Assembly (NCBI GenBank): GCA_046292345.1
Contig: JBKBRC010000022.1
Location: 1 to 44,697 of the forward strand
Length of the DNA: 44,697 nucleotides
Source: JBKBRC01 sp046292345
GTDB lineage: Bacteria > Bacteroidota > Rhodothermia > Rhodothermales > Rubricoccaceae
Direction: 5' to 3'
Both the position numbers and the translations under genes were made by a program. The notes under the pieces were generated by a model. It was not told where the DNA came from. It saw only the letters and a list, made by a program, of their open reading frames with translations, and searched no databases. Below, piece by piece: positions 30,906 to 38,445 of the stretch; position 1 is the first letter of the stretch, and the number at the start of each line of letters is the position of its first letter.

Positions 30906-32096
30906 TCAGGTCGGTTCGAAGAGGCCGCGCACGACGGGGCGGCCGTCGCGGAGGTGCCACCGGCCGCGGGCCATGACGTGGCGGGGGCGCCCCTCGGGCC
31001 CGAGCGCGACGAGGTCGGCGTCGGCGCCGGGCGCGAGCGCGCCCTTGCCGCGCAGGCGCAACAGGCGTGCCGGATTGGCCGTGAACGCCGGGAGGACGCG
31101 CGCGAGCGCGTGGCCGCGCGCGAGCAGGCCCGCGAGCAGGTCCGCGAGCGCGCCGCTCGTGGCGAAGCCCATCCGCACGAGCTCGCCCTGGCGGTCGAAC
31201 GTGGGGAGGCAGCCGCCGCCGTCGGAGGAAACGGTGAGCCGCTCGGGAGGCAGGCCGGCCTCGAGGTAGGCCGCGACGGCGTCGGCGGCCGAGACCTCGC
31301 CGTCGGGCCCCGGCCCCTCGGCCGCGGGATCCGGCGGGAACGCCGTCACGTCGATCGTCACGCCGCGCGCGGCGAGCGCGAGCGCCTCCTCGAAGAGCGC
31401 GCGCCGCCGGTTGACGTGCGTCGGGTGGAAGGTGCGCGGGGGGAGCTCGGTCTCATCGAGCGCGCGCCGGACGAGCGCGAGCCCGCGCGGGCCGTCGCCG
31501 AGGTGGAGGTGGAGCACGCCCGCCTTGCCCGTCATCAGCCCGCCCACGTGGCAGTCGGCGGCGACGCGCGCGAATTCCTCGAACGTCGGCTGCGACGAGC
31601 GGTGGTCCGAGACGGCGAGTTCGCCAAACCCGATGACCTCCTCGACGAACGCGATGTCGGCGCGGACCGAGCCGGTGAGCGTGGTCGGGGGGAGGTGGTA
31701 CCCGCCCGTCCAGGCCCATGCCGAGAGGCCCTCGGCGCGGAGCGCCTTCACGCGCCGAAGCAGGCCGCCCGTGGTGCGCGTCGTGTCATCGGTGCCGAGC
31801 AGGCCCACGACGCTCGTGACGCCGGCGCCGGTGTAGGCCGAGAGCGGCGGCGCCGGGGCGGCCGTGTGCGGCCCGGCCTCGCCGCCGCCGCCCGTGACGT
31901 GCACGTGCGCGTCTATAAAGCCTGGCACGAGGCGGAGCCCGCCGAGGTCGAGCATGTCCACGGCCAGGTCGCCCGTGGCCGGCGGCGTCTCGTGGACGGC
32001 CAGGATGCGCCCGCCGCCCACGAGCACCGCGCGGCGCCCGAGCGGCTCGGGCGCGTACACGTCGGCGTTGAGCAGGAGCGTGAGCGGGGCAGGCAC
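30906..32096 (-). CDS. iadA: Isoaspartyl dipeptidase (beta-aspartyl peptidase)
   Basis: A 396-aa amidohydrolase (M38 family) that hydrolyses beta-aspartyl dipeptides, here most likely the beta-Asp-Arg released by CphB, yielding free aspartate and arginine. The metal-binding HVH motif is at H64/H66 (PGFIDAHVHVTGGGGEAGP). SAYTGAGVTSVVGLLGTDDTTR, WTGGYHLPP, HLHLGDGPRGL, FHPTHVNR and the catalytic aspartate in VSSDGGGCLP follow in the order known for IadA. The GTG at 32096 gives the usual length (about 390 aa) and start, although the frame is open upstream. It follows the arsR-type gene by 25 bp. Confidence 0.93.
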   Translation of the reverse strand: MPAPLTLLLNADVYAPEPLGRRAVLVGGGRILAVHETPPATGDLAVDMLDLGGLRLVPGFIDAHVHVTGGGGEAGPHTAAPAPPLSAYTGAGVTSVVGLLGTDDTTRTTGGLLRRVKALRAEGLSAWAWTGGYHLPPTTLTGSVRADIAFVEEVIGFGELAVSDHRSSQPTFEEFARVAADCHVGGLMTGKAGVLHLHLGDGPRGLALVRRALDETELPPRTFHPTHVNRRRALFEEALALAARGVTIDVTAFPPDPAAEGPGPDGEVSAADAVAAYLEAGLPPERLTVSSDGGGCLPTFDRQGELVRMGFATSGALADLLAGLLARGHALARVLPAFTANPARLLRLRGKGALAPGADADLVALGPEGRPRHVMARGRWHLRDGRPVVRGLFEPT

Positions 32097-32121
32097 GGCA
32101 GGCGCAGGCGGCGAGCCGAAG

Positions 32122-32502
32122 CTACCGCCGGACGGGGGCGCCTCCGGCTGTTTCGGCGGTGCAGGCGGCCGGTTGACTGCGGCCTGGCGGCACGTCCCGG
32201 CGCGGCGGAGGGACGGCTGAGCAGACGAGCGTGCAGACGGCGGCGAGCATGGGGTCGGCAATGCGGTAGTAGACGAACGGGCCGTCAGGGCGACGGGCGA
32301 CGAGGCCGCCGGCGTCGAGCAGGCGGAGGTGCTTGCTCGCGTTGGCATGCGTGGTGCCGGTCGCGTCGGCGAGCGCCTGTACGGGCATCTCGCCGCAGGC
32401 GTGGAGCACGTTGAGCAGGGCGAGCCGCGTGGGGTCGCCGAGCAAGCGGAAACGCGTCGCGACAGCTTCTAACTGCTCAGGGGGCATCAGGTCGAGCGCC
32501 AT
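32122..32502 (-). CDS. ArsR-family transcriptional regulator, likely operon repressor
   Basis: A 126-aa winged-helix repressor: FRLLGDPTRLALLNVL (helix 2), then MPVQALADATGTTHANASKHLRLL as the helix-turn-helix and LVARRPDGPFVYYRIAD as the wing. It has cysteines at 36, 90, 94 and 114. C36 plus C90/C94 are near the two thiols used by persulfide sensors of the BigR/SqrR type but do not align exactly; arsenic or zinc motifs are not evident. It is the first gene of the cyanophycin operon and diverges from the sulfur locus across a dyad-rich region, so it could control both. The C-terminal tail after residue 97 is Pro/Arg-rich. Confidence 0.88.
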   Translation of the reverse strand: MALDLMPPEQLEAVATRFRLLGDPTRLALLNVLHACGEMPVQALADATGTTHANASKHLRLLDAGGLVARRPDGPFVYYRIADPMLAAVCTLVCSAVPPPRRDVPPGRSQPAACTAETAGGAPVRR

Positions 32503-32556
32503 GGGGTCAAGGGGCCGTGGAAGGGGCGTGGCGATCAGTCCTGCAACTGACAGTCT

Positions 32557-32574
32557 TACAACTGACGAGTTGTA
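32557..32574. promoter_or_regulatory. Perfect dyad, candidate ArsR operator
   Basis: TACAACT-GACG-AGTTGTA, seven-base arms around a 4-bp spacer, 54 bp upstream of the arsR-type start. A related half-site, CAACTGAC, lies just beside it at 32544-32551. Confidence 0.55.
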
Positions 32575-32601
32575 TGTTTAGTGCCTTTGAGGTGGCCGCC
32601 G

Positions 32602-32614
32602 GGCTATTTTAGCC
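32602..32614. promoter_or_regulatory. Dyad GGCTA-TTT-TAGCC in the arsR/yeeE divergent region
   Basis: Five-base inverted arms around TTT in an AT-rich stretch; a possible second operator or promoter part for either direction. Confidence 0.3.
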
Positions 32615-32646
32615 TCCCATTCCTCTTTTGGGGCGTGTTCACATTT

Positions 32647-32659
32647 CCTTTGTCAAAGG
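32647..32659. promoter_or_regulatory. Dyad CCTTTG-T-CAAAGG upstream of yeeE-like gene
   Basis: A perfect 6-1-6 inverted repeat, 68 bp before the ATG at 32728; possible operator. Confidence 0.35.
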
Positions 32660-32727
32660 GGTTGCAACCAGGGGGTTGAGGGGTTGTATCATGAGCCGTC
32701 CCTCAGACCTGTAACTACCTGCTCGCC

Positions 32728-33294
32728 ATGTTCTCCTCTCCTCTTCCCTGGTACGTCGCCGGCCCGCTTATCGGGCTCGTCGTGCCGCTGCTGCTCGTCT
32801 TCGGCGGCAAGGTGTTTGGCATCTCGGCCAACCTGCGCCACGCGTGCGCGGCCGTGCCGGCACCGTCCTCGCTCAAGCCCTCGTTTCTCCGCTACGACTG
32901 GAAGAAGTCCGGTCTGTGGAACCTTGTCTTCGTGGCCGGGATGGCTGCCGGCGGGGCGCTCTCGGCCTGGCTCATCGGCGTCCCTGACGCCGGGGCGAGC
33001 ATCTCGAGCGCCACGCAGGCGGACCTGCGCGCGCTCGGCGTGGCCGATCTCTCGGGCCTCGTGCCGACGGAGTTCTTCTCCTGGTCGGCGCTGCTGAGCC
33101 CGGCCGGGCTGCTCATGCTCGTCGGCGGAGGCTTCCTGGTAGGATTCGGCGCGCGTTGGGCCGGCGGCTGCACGAGTGGCCACGCCATCTCGGGCCTGGC
33201 CGACCTCCAGCTGCCCTCCCTTGTAGCCGTGGTCGGCTTTTTCATCGGGGGGCTTTTCGTGACCTGGATCGTGCTCCCGCTGCTGCTGGGCTGA
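32728..33294 (+). CDS. YeeE/YedE-family membrane protein (sulfur transport), first half
   Basis: A 188-aa membrane protein with about four or five hydrophobic segments. The family's cysteine-containing repeats are visible: VFGISANLRHACAAV near residue 35 and GFGARWAGGCTSGHAISGLADLQLPS near 145, the latter being the conserved G-x-GC-TSGH site. TsuA/YeeE of this family carries thiosulfate through the membrane by conserved cysteines. Here the transporter is split in two genes, and this is the N-terminal type. It starts the sulfur locus and the second half follows 75 bp later. Confidence 0.88.
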   Translation: MFSSPLPWYVAGPLIGLVVPLLLVFGGKVFGISANLRHACAAVPAPSSLKPSFLRYDWKKSGLWNLVFVAGMAAGGALSAWLIGVPDAGASISSATQADLRALGVADLSGLVPTEFFSWSALLSPAGLLMLVGGGFLVGFGARWAGGCTSGHAISGLADLQLPSLVAVVGFFIGGLFVTWIVLPLLLG

Positions 33295-33346
33295 GCGCCG
33301 GCGCCGCGCGCGTCCGCTCGCCCCTGACCATTTTTGCGTCCTCGAT

Positions 33347-33386
33347 ATCACGAAGACAACGACTTCATCATGAAGACAACGACTTC
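33347..33386. repeat. 2 x 20-bp tandem duplication of a gene start
   Basis: ATCACGAAGACAACGACTTC (33347-33366) is followed by the same sequence with ATG for ACG (33367-33386), so the start codon and first codons of the second YeeE-like gene are duplicated, with the first copy silenced by one base. Confidence 0.9.
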
Positions 33387-33957
33387 CGCCCCCCGCCCCC
33401 CGGCTCGTGCCGCCGCCGTGCCGTCGCCGCCCGACTTCGAGTGCCTCGATACCGAGCAGGTCGCGCCCGGGGTGCAGGAAAAAGCCCTCACGGAGGGCAA
33501 CCGTCCACTCGCGCTGCTGGTCTACGGCCTCATCGGCGCCTACCTCGGCTTCGTATTCGTGCAGAGCGAGGTCGTCTCGTGGTTTCGCATCCAGGAGATG
33601 TTCCGCTTCCAGAGCTTCCACATGTACGGCATCATCGGCTCGGCCGTGGCCGTGGCGATGCTCTCGGTGCAGCTCATCAAGCGGCTCGGCCTGAAGACCG
33701 TCCATGGCGAGCCGATCCGGCTGGCGCCCAAGGAGTGGGGCGACAGCCGCATTCCGGGCGCGCGCTACTGGATGGGCGGTATCGCCTTCGGGCTCGGCTG
33801 GGCGCTGCTGGGCGCCTGCCCGGGGCCGCTCTTTGCCCTGCTCGGCATCGGCGTGGGTGTGCCCGCCTCGGGGCTGCTCATCATGCTCGTGCCGCTGGCC
33901 GCTGCGATGGCCGGCACGTGGGCCTACGCCGCGCTCCGCGCGAAGCTGCCGCACTGA
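33370..33957 (+). CDS. YeeE/YedE-family membrane protein (DUF6691-type), second half
   Basis: A 195-aa membrane protein with four hydrophobic segments after a cytosolic N-terminus of about 45 residues. The conserved site here is GGIAFGLGWALLGACPGPLFALLG, which has the GxCPGP motif that matches the second thiosulfate-handling cysteine of YeeE-type proteins. HMYGIIGSAVAVAM is also family-typical. Together with the preceding gene it should form one sulfur-compound transporter. The ATG at 33370 is used; an upstream in-frame start (33334) lies within a duplicated stretch and is less likely. Confidence 0.87.
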   Translation: MKTTTSAPRPPARAAAVPSPPDFECLDTEQVAPGVQEKALTEGNRPLALLVYGLIGAYLGFVFVQSEVVSWFRIQEMFRFQSFHMYGIIGSAVAVAMLSVQLIKRLGLKTVHGEPIRLAPKEWGDSRIPGARYWMGGIAFGLGWALLGACPGPLFALLGIGVGVPASGLLIMLVPLAAAMAGTWAYAALRAKLPH

Positions 33958-34178
33958 CGGCGGGCAGCGCCGGCGACAAGTGGCCGGGGTCTGATCGGTT
34001 GGGAGGGTGCGACGTTTTCGCCCCAGCCTCCGGAGACCCGGCTTGGCGCCGGCAGGCCGACGCCGTGCTCGTGCTGCTGCCCGCTCGCTCGGACCGTTCC
34101 GCTCTGCGTCACCAATACCTGTACCGACTCGTCCCACCGACTCGCGCGCTCAGACGCGCACAGCCAATAACACACGCC

Positions 34179-35636
34179 ATGCTGTTCCGCCAGTTCTTCG
34201 ACCCCAAGCTTGCCCAGTACGCCTACCTCGTCGGGTGCCAGAAGACGAAGGAGGCCCTCGTGATCGACCCGCTCCGCGACATCGCGCAGTATGCCGCTGC
34301 CGCGGCCGAGGAGGGACTCACCATCACGGCGGTCGCCGAGACGCACATCCACGCAGACTTCCTCTCGGGCGCGCGCCAGTTCGCCGAGGACCACGGCGCC
34401 AAGCTCTACCTCTCGGATGAGGGCGCGGCCGACGGCTGGGCCTCCAACTGGGCCAAGGAGGGGGACTACGACGTCACGTTCCTCCGTGACGGAGACACCT
34501 TCCGCATCGGCAACATCGAGGTCAAGGCGATCCATACGCCCGGCCATACGCCCGAGCACCTCTCGTTCCAGATCACCGACCACGGCGGCGGCGCGACCGA
34601 GCCGATGGGCCTCGTGACGGGTGACTTCGTGTTCGTCGGCGACCTCGGCCGGCCCGACCTGCTCGAGAGCGCGGCCAAGGTAGAGAACGTCATGCGGCCC
34701 TCGGCCGAGAAACTCTACCGCAGCGCGCAGGGCTTCCTGGGCATGGACGAGTTCCTGCAGGTCTGGCCCGGCCACGGCGCCGGCTCGGCGTGCGGCAAGG
34801 CGCTCGGCGCCGTTCCGCAGACGACCGTCGGCTACGAGAAGCGCTTCAACCCCATGCTCGGTGCGGCGCAGCAGAGCGAGGACGTGTTCGTGGACGCGAT
34901 CCTCGACGGCCAGCCGGAGCCTCCGCTCTACTTCGCACGCATGAAGGCGCTCAACCGCGACGGCGTGCCCGTCCTCAAGGGCCTCCCGCAGCCGACGGCG
35001 CTCTCGGCCGAGGACCTCAAGCAGGGCCTGCCTGAAGGGGCCATCCTCGTCGATACGCGCGCCGACCGCTCGGCGTTCATGGCGAGCCACCTGCCGGGCG
35101 CGCTCTACAGCCCCTTCGACCGGCAGTTCAACCAGACCGTCGGCTCGCTCGTTGAGGATGCCGAGACGCCGCTCGTGCTCCTGATCGACGAGGCGCACGT
35201 GGAGGAGGCCGTGCGCGACCTCGTCCGCATTGGCTACGACCGCGTCGTGCACTACGTCACGCCCGAGGCTTTCGCGGCCTACGCGCAGGCCGGCGGCGAG
35301 ACGGCGATGATCGAGGAGATCGACTTCGAGGAGCTCGAGCATCGCCGCGACCAGGAGGGGACGGCCGTCGTGGATGTGCGCCGCCGGACCGAGTTCGAGG
35401 CGGGGCACGTGCCGGGCGCGATCAACGCCGCGCACGCTCGCCTGCCCGAGTACCGCGAGCGCATCCCGGAGGGACAGACGCTGCTTGTGCACTGCCAGAG
35501 CGGCGCGCGCGCGGCGCTCGGCGCGGCGTACCTCGCGCGCGAGGGCTACGACGTGGTCTACGTCAACGACGCCTTCCCGCGCTACGCCGAGGCCTTCGAG
35601 GTGGCCGAAGGCGGCGAAGCGACCGAAGTGAATTGA
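34179..35636 (+). CDS. Persulfide dioxygenase-rhodanese fusion (CstB-like)
   Basis: A 485-aa enzyme for low-molecular-weight persulfides. The metallo-beta-lactamase domain (about 1-250) has ETHIHADFLSGARQF (H56, H58, D60), HTPGHTPEHLSFQ and TGDFVFVGDLGRPDL, the order and spacing of ETHE1/CstB non-heme-iron dioxygenases. Two rhodanese domains follow. The first (about 285-375) has no cysteine in its active loop (LVLLIDEAHVEE) and should be inactive; the second (about 385-485) has LLVHCQSGARAAL with C439. It would oxidise persulfide to sulfite and pass sulfane sulfur on C439. It lies 221 bp after the YeeE-like pair, with no obvious promoter in between. Confidence 0.92.
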   Translation: MLFRQFFDPKLAQYAYLVGCQKTKEALVIDPLRDIAQYAAAAAEEGLTITAVAETHIHADFLSGARQFAEDHGAKLYLSDEGAADGWASNWAKEGDYDVTFLRDGDTFRIGNIEVKAIHTPGHTPEHLSFQITDHGGGATEPMGLVTGDFVFVGDLGRPDLLESAAKVENVMRPSAEKLYRSAQGFLGMDEFLQVWPGHGAGSACGKALGAVPQTTVGYEKRFNPMLGAAQQSEDVFVDAILDGQPEPPLYFARMKALNRDGVPVLKGLPQPTALSAEDLKQGLPEGAILVDTRADRSAFMASHLPGALYSPFDRQFNQTVGSLVEDAETPLVLLIDEAHVEEAVRDLVRIGYDRVVHYVTPEAFAAYAQAGGETAMIEEIDFEELEHRRDQEGTAVVDVRRRTEFEAGHVPGAINAAHARLPEYRERIPEGQTLLVHCQSGARAALGAAYLAREGYDVVYVNDAFPRYAEAFEVAEGGEATEVN

Positions 35637-35641
35637 ACCAC

Positions 35642-35700
35642 CAGGGGTGAGCTGACTCGTCAGGCTCCGGGGGCACACGTTCGCCCCCGGAGCGCCCCTG
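35642..35700 (+). other. Compact three-way-junction fold between PRF and SulP genes
   Basis: CAGGGG (35642-35647) pairs with CCCCTG (35695-35700), enclosing CTGA-CTCG-TCAG and the 11-bp hairpin at 35664-35693. It may simply be a terminator plus outer pairing, or a regulatory leader of the SulP gene that starts at 35731. Confidence 0.4.
35664..35693 (+). terminator. Strong hairpin after the persulfide dioxygenase gene
   Basis: An 11-bp perfect stem, GCTCCGGGGGC/GCCCCCGGAGC, with an 8-nt loop, 27 nt after the stop. There is no T-run, as is common in very GC-rich genomes. Confidence 0.65.
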
Positions 35701-35730
35701 CCCGCACACCCGCTCAAGCGGCCCCCTCCC

Positions 35731-37455
35731 ATGCTGGAACGCCTCTTTCCCATCGCAGGGCAGCTCCGCGGCTACGACCGCGCCGCCCTCCAGGGCGACC
35801 TCTCGGCCGGGCTGACGGTGGGCGTGATGCTTATCCCGCAGGGGATGGCCTACGCGCTCATCGCCGGCGTGCCGCCCATCTACGGCCTCTACGCCGCGCT
35901 CGTGCCGCTTGTCGTGTATGCGCTTATGGGCTCTTCGCGGCAGCTCGCCGTCGGGCCGGTGGCCATGGTGTCGCTGCTCGTCGCCGCCGGCGTGTCGCCG
36001 CTCGCCGAGGGCGACCCGGAGCGCTACGTCGCGCTCACGTTCACGCTGGCGTTCATGGTCGGTGTGCTGCAGGCGGCCCTGGGCATCTTGCGCTTTGGCT
36101 TCCTGACCAACTTCCTCTCGCATCCGGTGCTGGCGGGCTTCACGAGTGCGGCGGCGCTCATCATCGGCGGGAGCCAGCTGCGTCACCTGGTGGGCGTCGA
36201 TCTGCCGGGCTCGGCGCCGCTGCCCGAGATCGTCGTGAGCCTGCTGACGCGCCTGGGCGAGGTCCACCTCCCGACGCTCGTGCTCGGGCTGCTCGGCATC
36301 GCCGTCATCGTGGGGCTCAAGCGCTGGCGCAAGACGTTCCCCGGCGCGCTCGCCGTCGTCGTGCTGGGTACGCTGGCCGTGGTGCTGCTCGGCCTCGACG
36401 GACAGGGCGTGCGGACTGTCGGGGCGATCCCGGCCGGCCTGCCTGCGCCGACGCTGCCCGTGCTCGAGCGCGACGCACTGCTCGCGCTGCTGCCGACCGC
36501 GCTCACGATCGCGCTCGTCGGTTTCATGGAGTCCATCGCCGTGGCCAAGGTCTACGCCACGCGGCACCGCTATCCGCTCGATGCCAACCAGGAGCTGCGC
36601 GCGCTCGGCGCGGCCAACCTCGCCGGCGCGTTCTTCCAGGCGTTTCCCACCACGGGCGGCTTCTCGCGCACGGCCGTCAACGACCAGGCCGGCGCGCGCA
36701 CGACCGTCGCGAGCCTCGTCGCTGCCGGCGTGGTCGCGCTCACGCTGCTCTTCCTGACGGGCCTCTTCGAGCGCCTTCCCAACGCCATCCTGGCGGCCAT
36801 CGTCATGACGGCCGTCGCGAGCCTCTTCGACTGGAAGGAGGCGCGGCACCTCTGGCACGTCGACCGCCGCGACCTCGCCATGATGGCCATCACGTTCGGA
36901 GCCACGCTCGCGCTCGGCATCGAGGAGGGCATTCTCGCCGGCGTCCTCGTCTCGCTCGGCGCGCTGATCTACCAGAACTCGCGCCCCCACGCGGCCGTCT
37001 GCGGCCGCCTTCCAGACTCGGCCACCTTCCGCGACGTGCGCCACCACCCAGAGGCCACGTGCACGCCCGGCGTGACGGTCTTCCGCATCGACGCCCCACT
37101 CACGTTCGCCAACGCAAGCTTCCTGCGCGAGCGCGTCGAGGCGCTGCTCGAGGCCGAGCCGCCCCCGCGCGCGTTCGTCTTTGACTTCCAGGCCGTCGGC
37201 GCGCTCGACTCAACGGCCGGCCACGCGCTCGCCGACCTGCTGGCCGAGTGCCGTCGCCGGGGCGTGGAGCCATTCTTCGCAGCCGTCAAGCAGACCGTGC
37301 GCGAACGCATGCACCGCCTCCACCTCGACGCGGCGCTGCCGCCCGGGCGCTTCTTCCACGAGGTCGCCGAGGCAGCCGAGGCCGCCGAGGCTCTCGTCTA
37401 CGACGCCGTGCCGGCCAGCCCCGAGCCACTTGCTGACGAGACCGCTCATGCCTGA
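35731..37455 (+). CDS. SulP-family anion transporter with STAS domain
   Basis: A 574-aa inner-membrane transporter of the SLC26/SulP family. About 11-14 membrane segments (residues about 20-430) include the signature GLTVGVMLIPQGMAYALIAGVPPIYGLYAA in TM1-2 and AAALIIGGSQL further on. A cytosolic STAS domain (about 440-560) has FRIDAPLTFANASFLRERV and FDFQAVGALDSTAGHALADL. Substrates in the family include sulfate and, for BicA-type members, bicarbonate; sequence alone does not decide. The surrounding sulfur genes favour sulfate, but the next gene, overlapping by 8 bp, has carbonic-anhydrase-like motifs and favours bicarbonate. Confidence 0.9.
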   Translation: MLERLFPIAGQLRGYDRAALQGDLSAGLTVGVMLIPQGMAYALIAGVPPIYGLYAALVPLVVYALMGSSRQLAVGPVAMVSLLVAAGVSPLAEGDPERYVALTFTLAFMVGVLQAALGILRFGFLTNFLSHPVLAGFTSAAALIIGGSQLRHLVGVDLPGSAPLPEIVVSLLTRLGEVHLPTLVLGLLGIAVIVGLKRWRKTFPGALAVVVLGTLAVVLLGLDGQGVRTVGAIPAGLPAPTLPVLERDALLALLPTALTIALVGFMESIAVAKVYATRHRYPLDANQELRALGAANLAGAFFQAFPTTGGFSRTAVNDQAGARTTVASLVAAGVVALTLLFLTGLFERLPNAILAAIVMTAVASLFDWKEARHLWHVDRRDLAMMAITFGATLALGIEEGILAGVLVSLGALIYQNSRPHAAVCGRLPDSATFRDVRHHPEATCTPGVTVFRIDAPLTFANASFLRERVEALLEAEPPPRAFVFDFQAVGALDSTAGHALADLLAECRRRGVEPFFAAVKQTVRERMHRLHLDAALPPGRFFHEVAEAAEAAEALVYDAVPASPEPLADETAHA

Positions 37456-38398
37456 CCGCCTGCTCACGCCGCCGGCTCAGCCGCCGGCCCCGACGCCGAC
37501 CCTCACTCCGGAGCGCATAGAGGCGCACCTTCGGGCCATGCTCCCGCACATGAAGGCCGTGCCCATCGAGCGCCTGCGCGACGACCTCTCGGTCGGCTGC
37601 GTGGACGGCCGCCGCAGCACGTGCGCGGCGAGCGCGCCGGGCGGCAACGCCGGGCTGTTTCTGCTCATGCTCGGCGCGCTCGAGGCGACGCGCGGGCAGG
37701 CGCTCTCCGATGAGGAGACAGACGTGCTGCTCGGGAGCTACCTCGACCGCTTCGGCGCCTTCTACTTCCACTCGGACGCCCACGCGGCCGCGCGCCTAGC
37801 GTGCGCGCTCGGCCTTCCGCCCGAGGCCGACCTGGGCCGGGTCTTTCGCGAAGCAGCCCCGGAAGAGCGCGCCGCGCTGCTCAGGGCAGCCACCGAGCCC
37901 GAGCACGTCGGCTGCGGCCACCTCCGGCGCCTGCTCGAAGACCCACAGGGATACGGCATGCGCCCTGGCCTGGCCGAGGCCGGCCTGCGCGCGCTCTTCC
38001 GCCGCCTCTGGCTGGGCGACACGCGCATTGCCTACGCCGTGCTCAACGGCGACCACATGGAGGGCGCTGTCGTGCGGGTGCGTGCCAGGACGTCGCAGGG
38101 GCACCCGCTCCCGCTGGCCACGCTCTGCCCGCACTTCGGCGAGCTCGACCTGTTCGTCTACCACCCGGACGCTGTTGCGTACTTGGAGGCGGCCCATGGG
38201 CTTCACCTGGCCGAAACCGGTCACCTGGCGCCGGCCGAGATCGCAGCGTTCATCGCCACGCAGCATACGCTCTCGGAGCGGCAGCTCCGGGCGACGCTCG
38301 GTGCGCTCGCGCCGACACTCCCGGTGTTCGACGTGGAGATTCGCTCGCTCGGGACTCTTCCCTCCGGCCTTGCAGTGTGTCCTGCGGGTGCTCCTTAG
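37448..38398 (+). CDS. Unrecognised protein with beta-carbonic-anhydrase-like zinc motifs
   Basis: A 316-aa soluble protein whose ATG overlaps the SulP stop (ATGcctgA), so the two are coupled. I do not recognise the family. Two motifs match beta-carbonic anhydrases: C51-x-D53-x-R55 (SVGCVDGRRS, the zinc Cys and Asp-Arg dyad) and H153-x-x-C156-G (PEHVGCGH), the His-Cys zinc ligands. The gap between them is about 100 residues, roughly twice that of typical beta-CAs, and contains PGGNAG (64-69) and FYFHSDAH (105-112). If the fold is right it could be a CA feeding or draining a bicarbonate SulP, or a COS/CS2-hydrolase-like member of the same superfamily given the sulfur context. Function is unproven. 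Confidence 0.6.
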   Translation: MPDRLLTPPAQPPAPTPTLTPERIEAHLRAMLPHMKAVPIERLRDDLSVGCVDGRRSTCAASAPGGNAGLFLLMLGALEATRGQALSDEETDVLLGSYLDRFGAFYFHSDAHAAARLACALGLPPEADLGRVFREAAPEERAALLRAATEPEHVGCGHLRRLLEDPQGYGMRPGLAEAGLRALFRRLWLGDTRIAYAVLNGDHMEGAVVRVRARTSQGHPLPLATLCPHFGELDLFVYHPDAVAYLEAAHGLHLAETGHLAPAEIAAFIATQHTLSERQLRATLGALAPTLPVFDVEIRSLGTLPSGLAVCPAGAP

Positions 38399-38445
38399 CA
38401 GTACTCCCCCTTAACATCACACGTCCCCCATCTCTACATCCCGCC

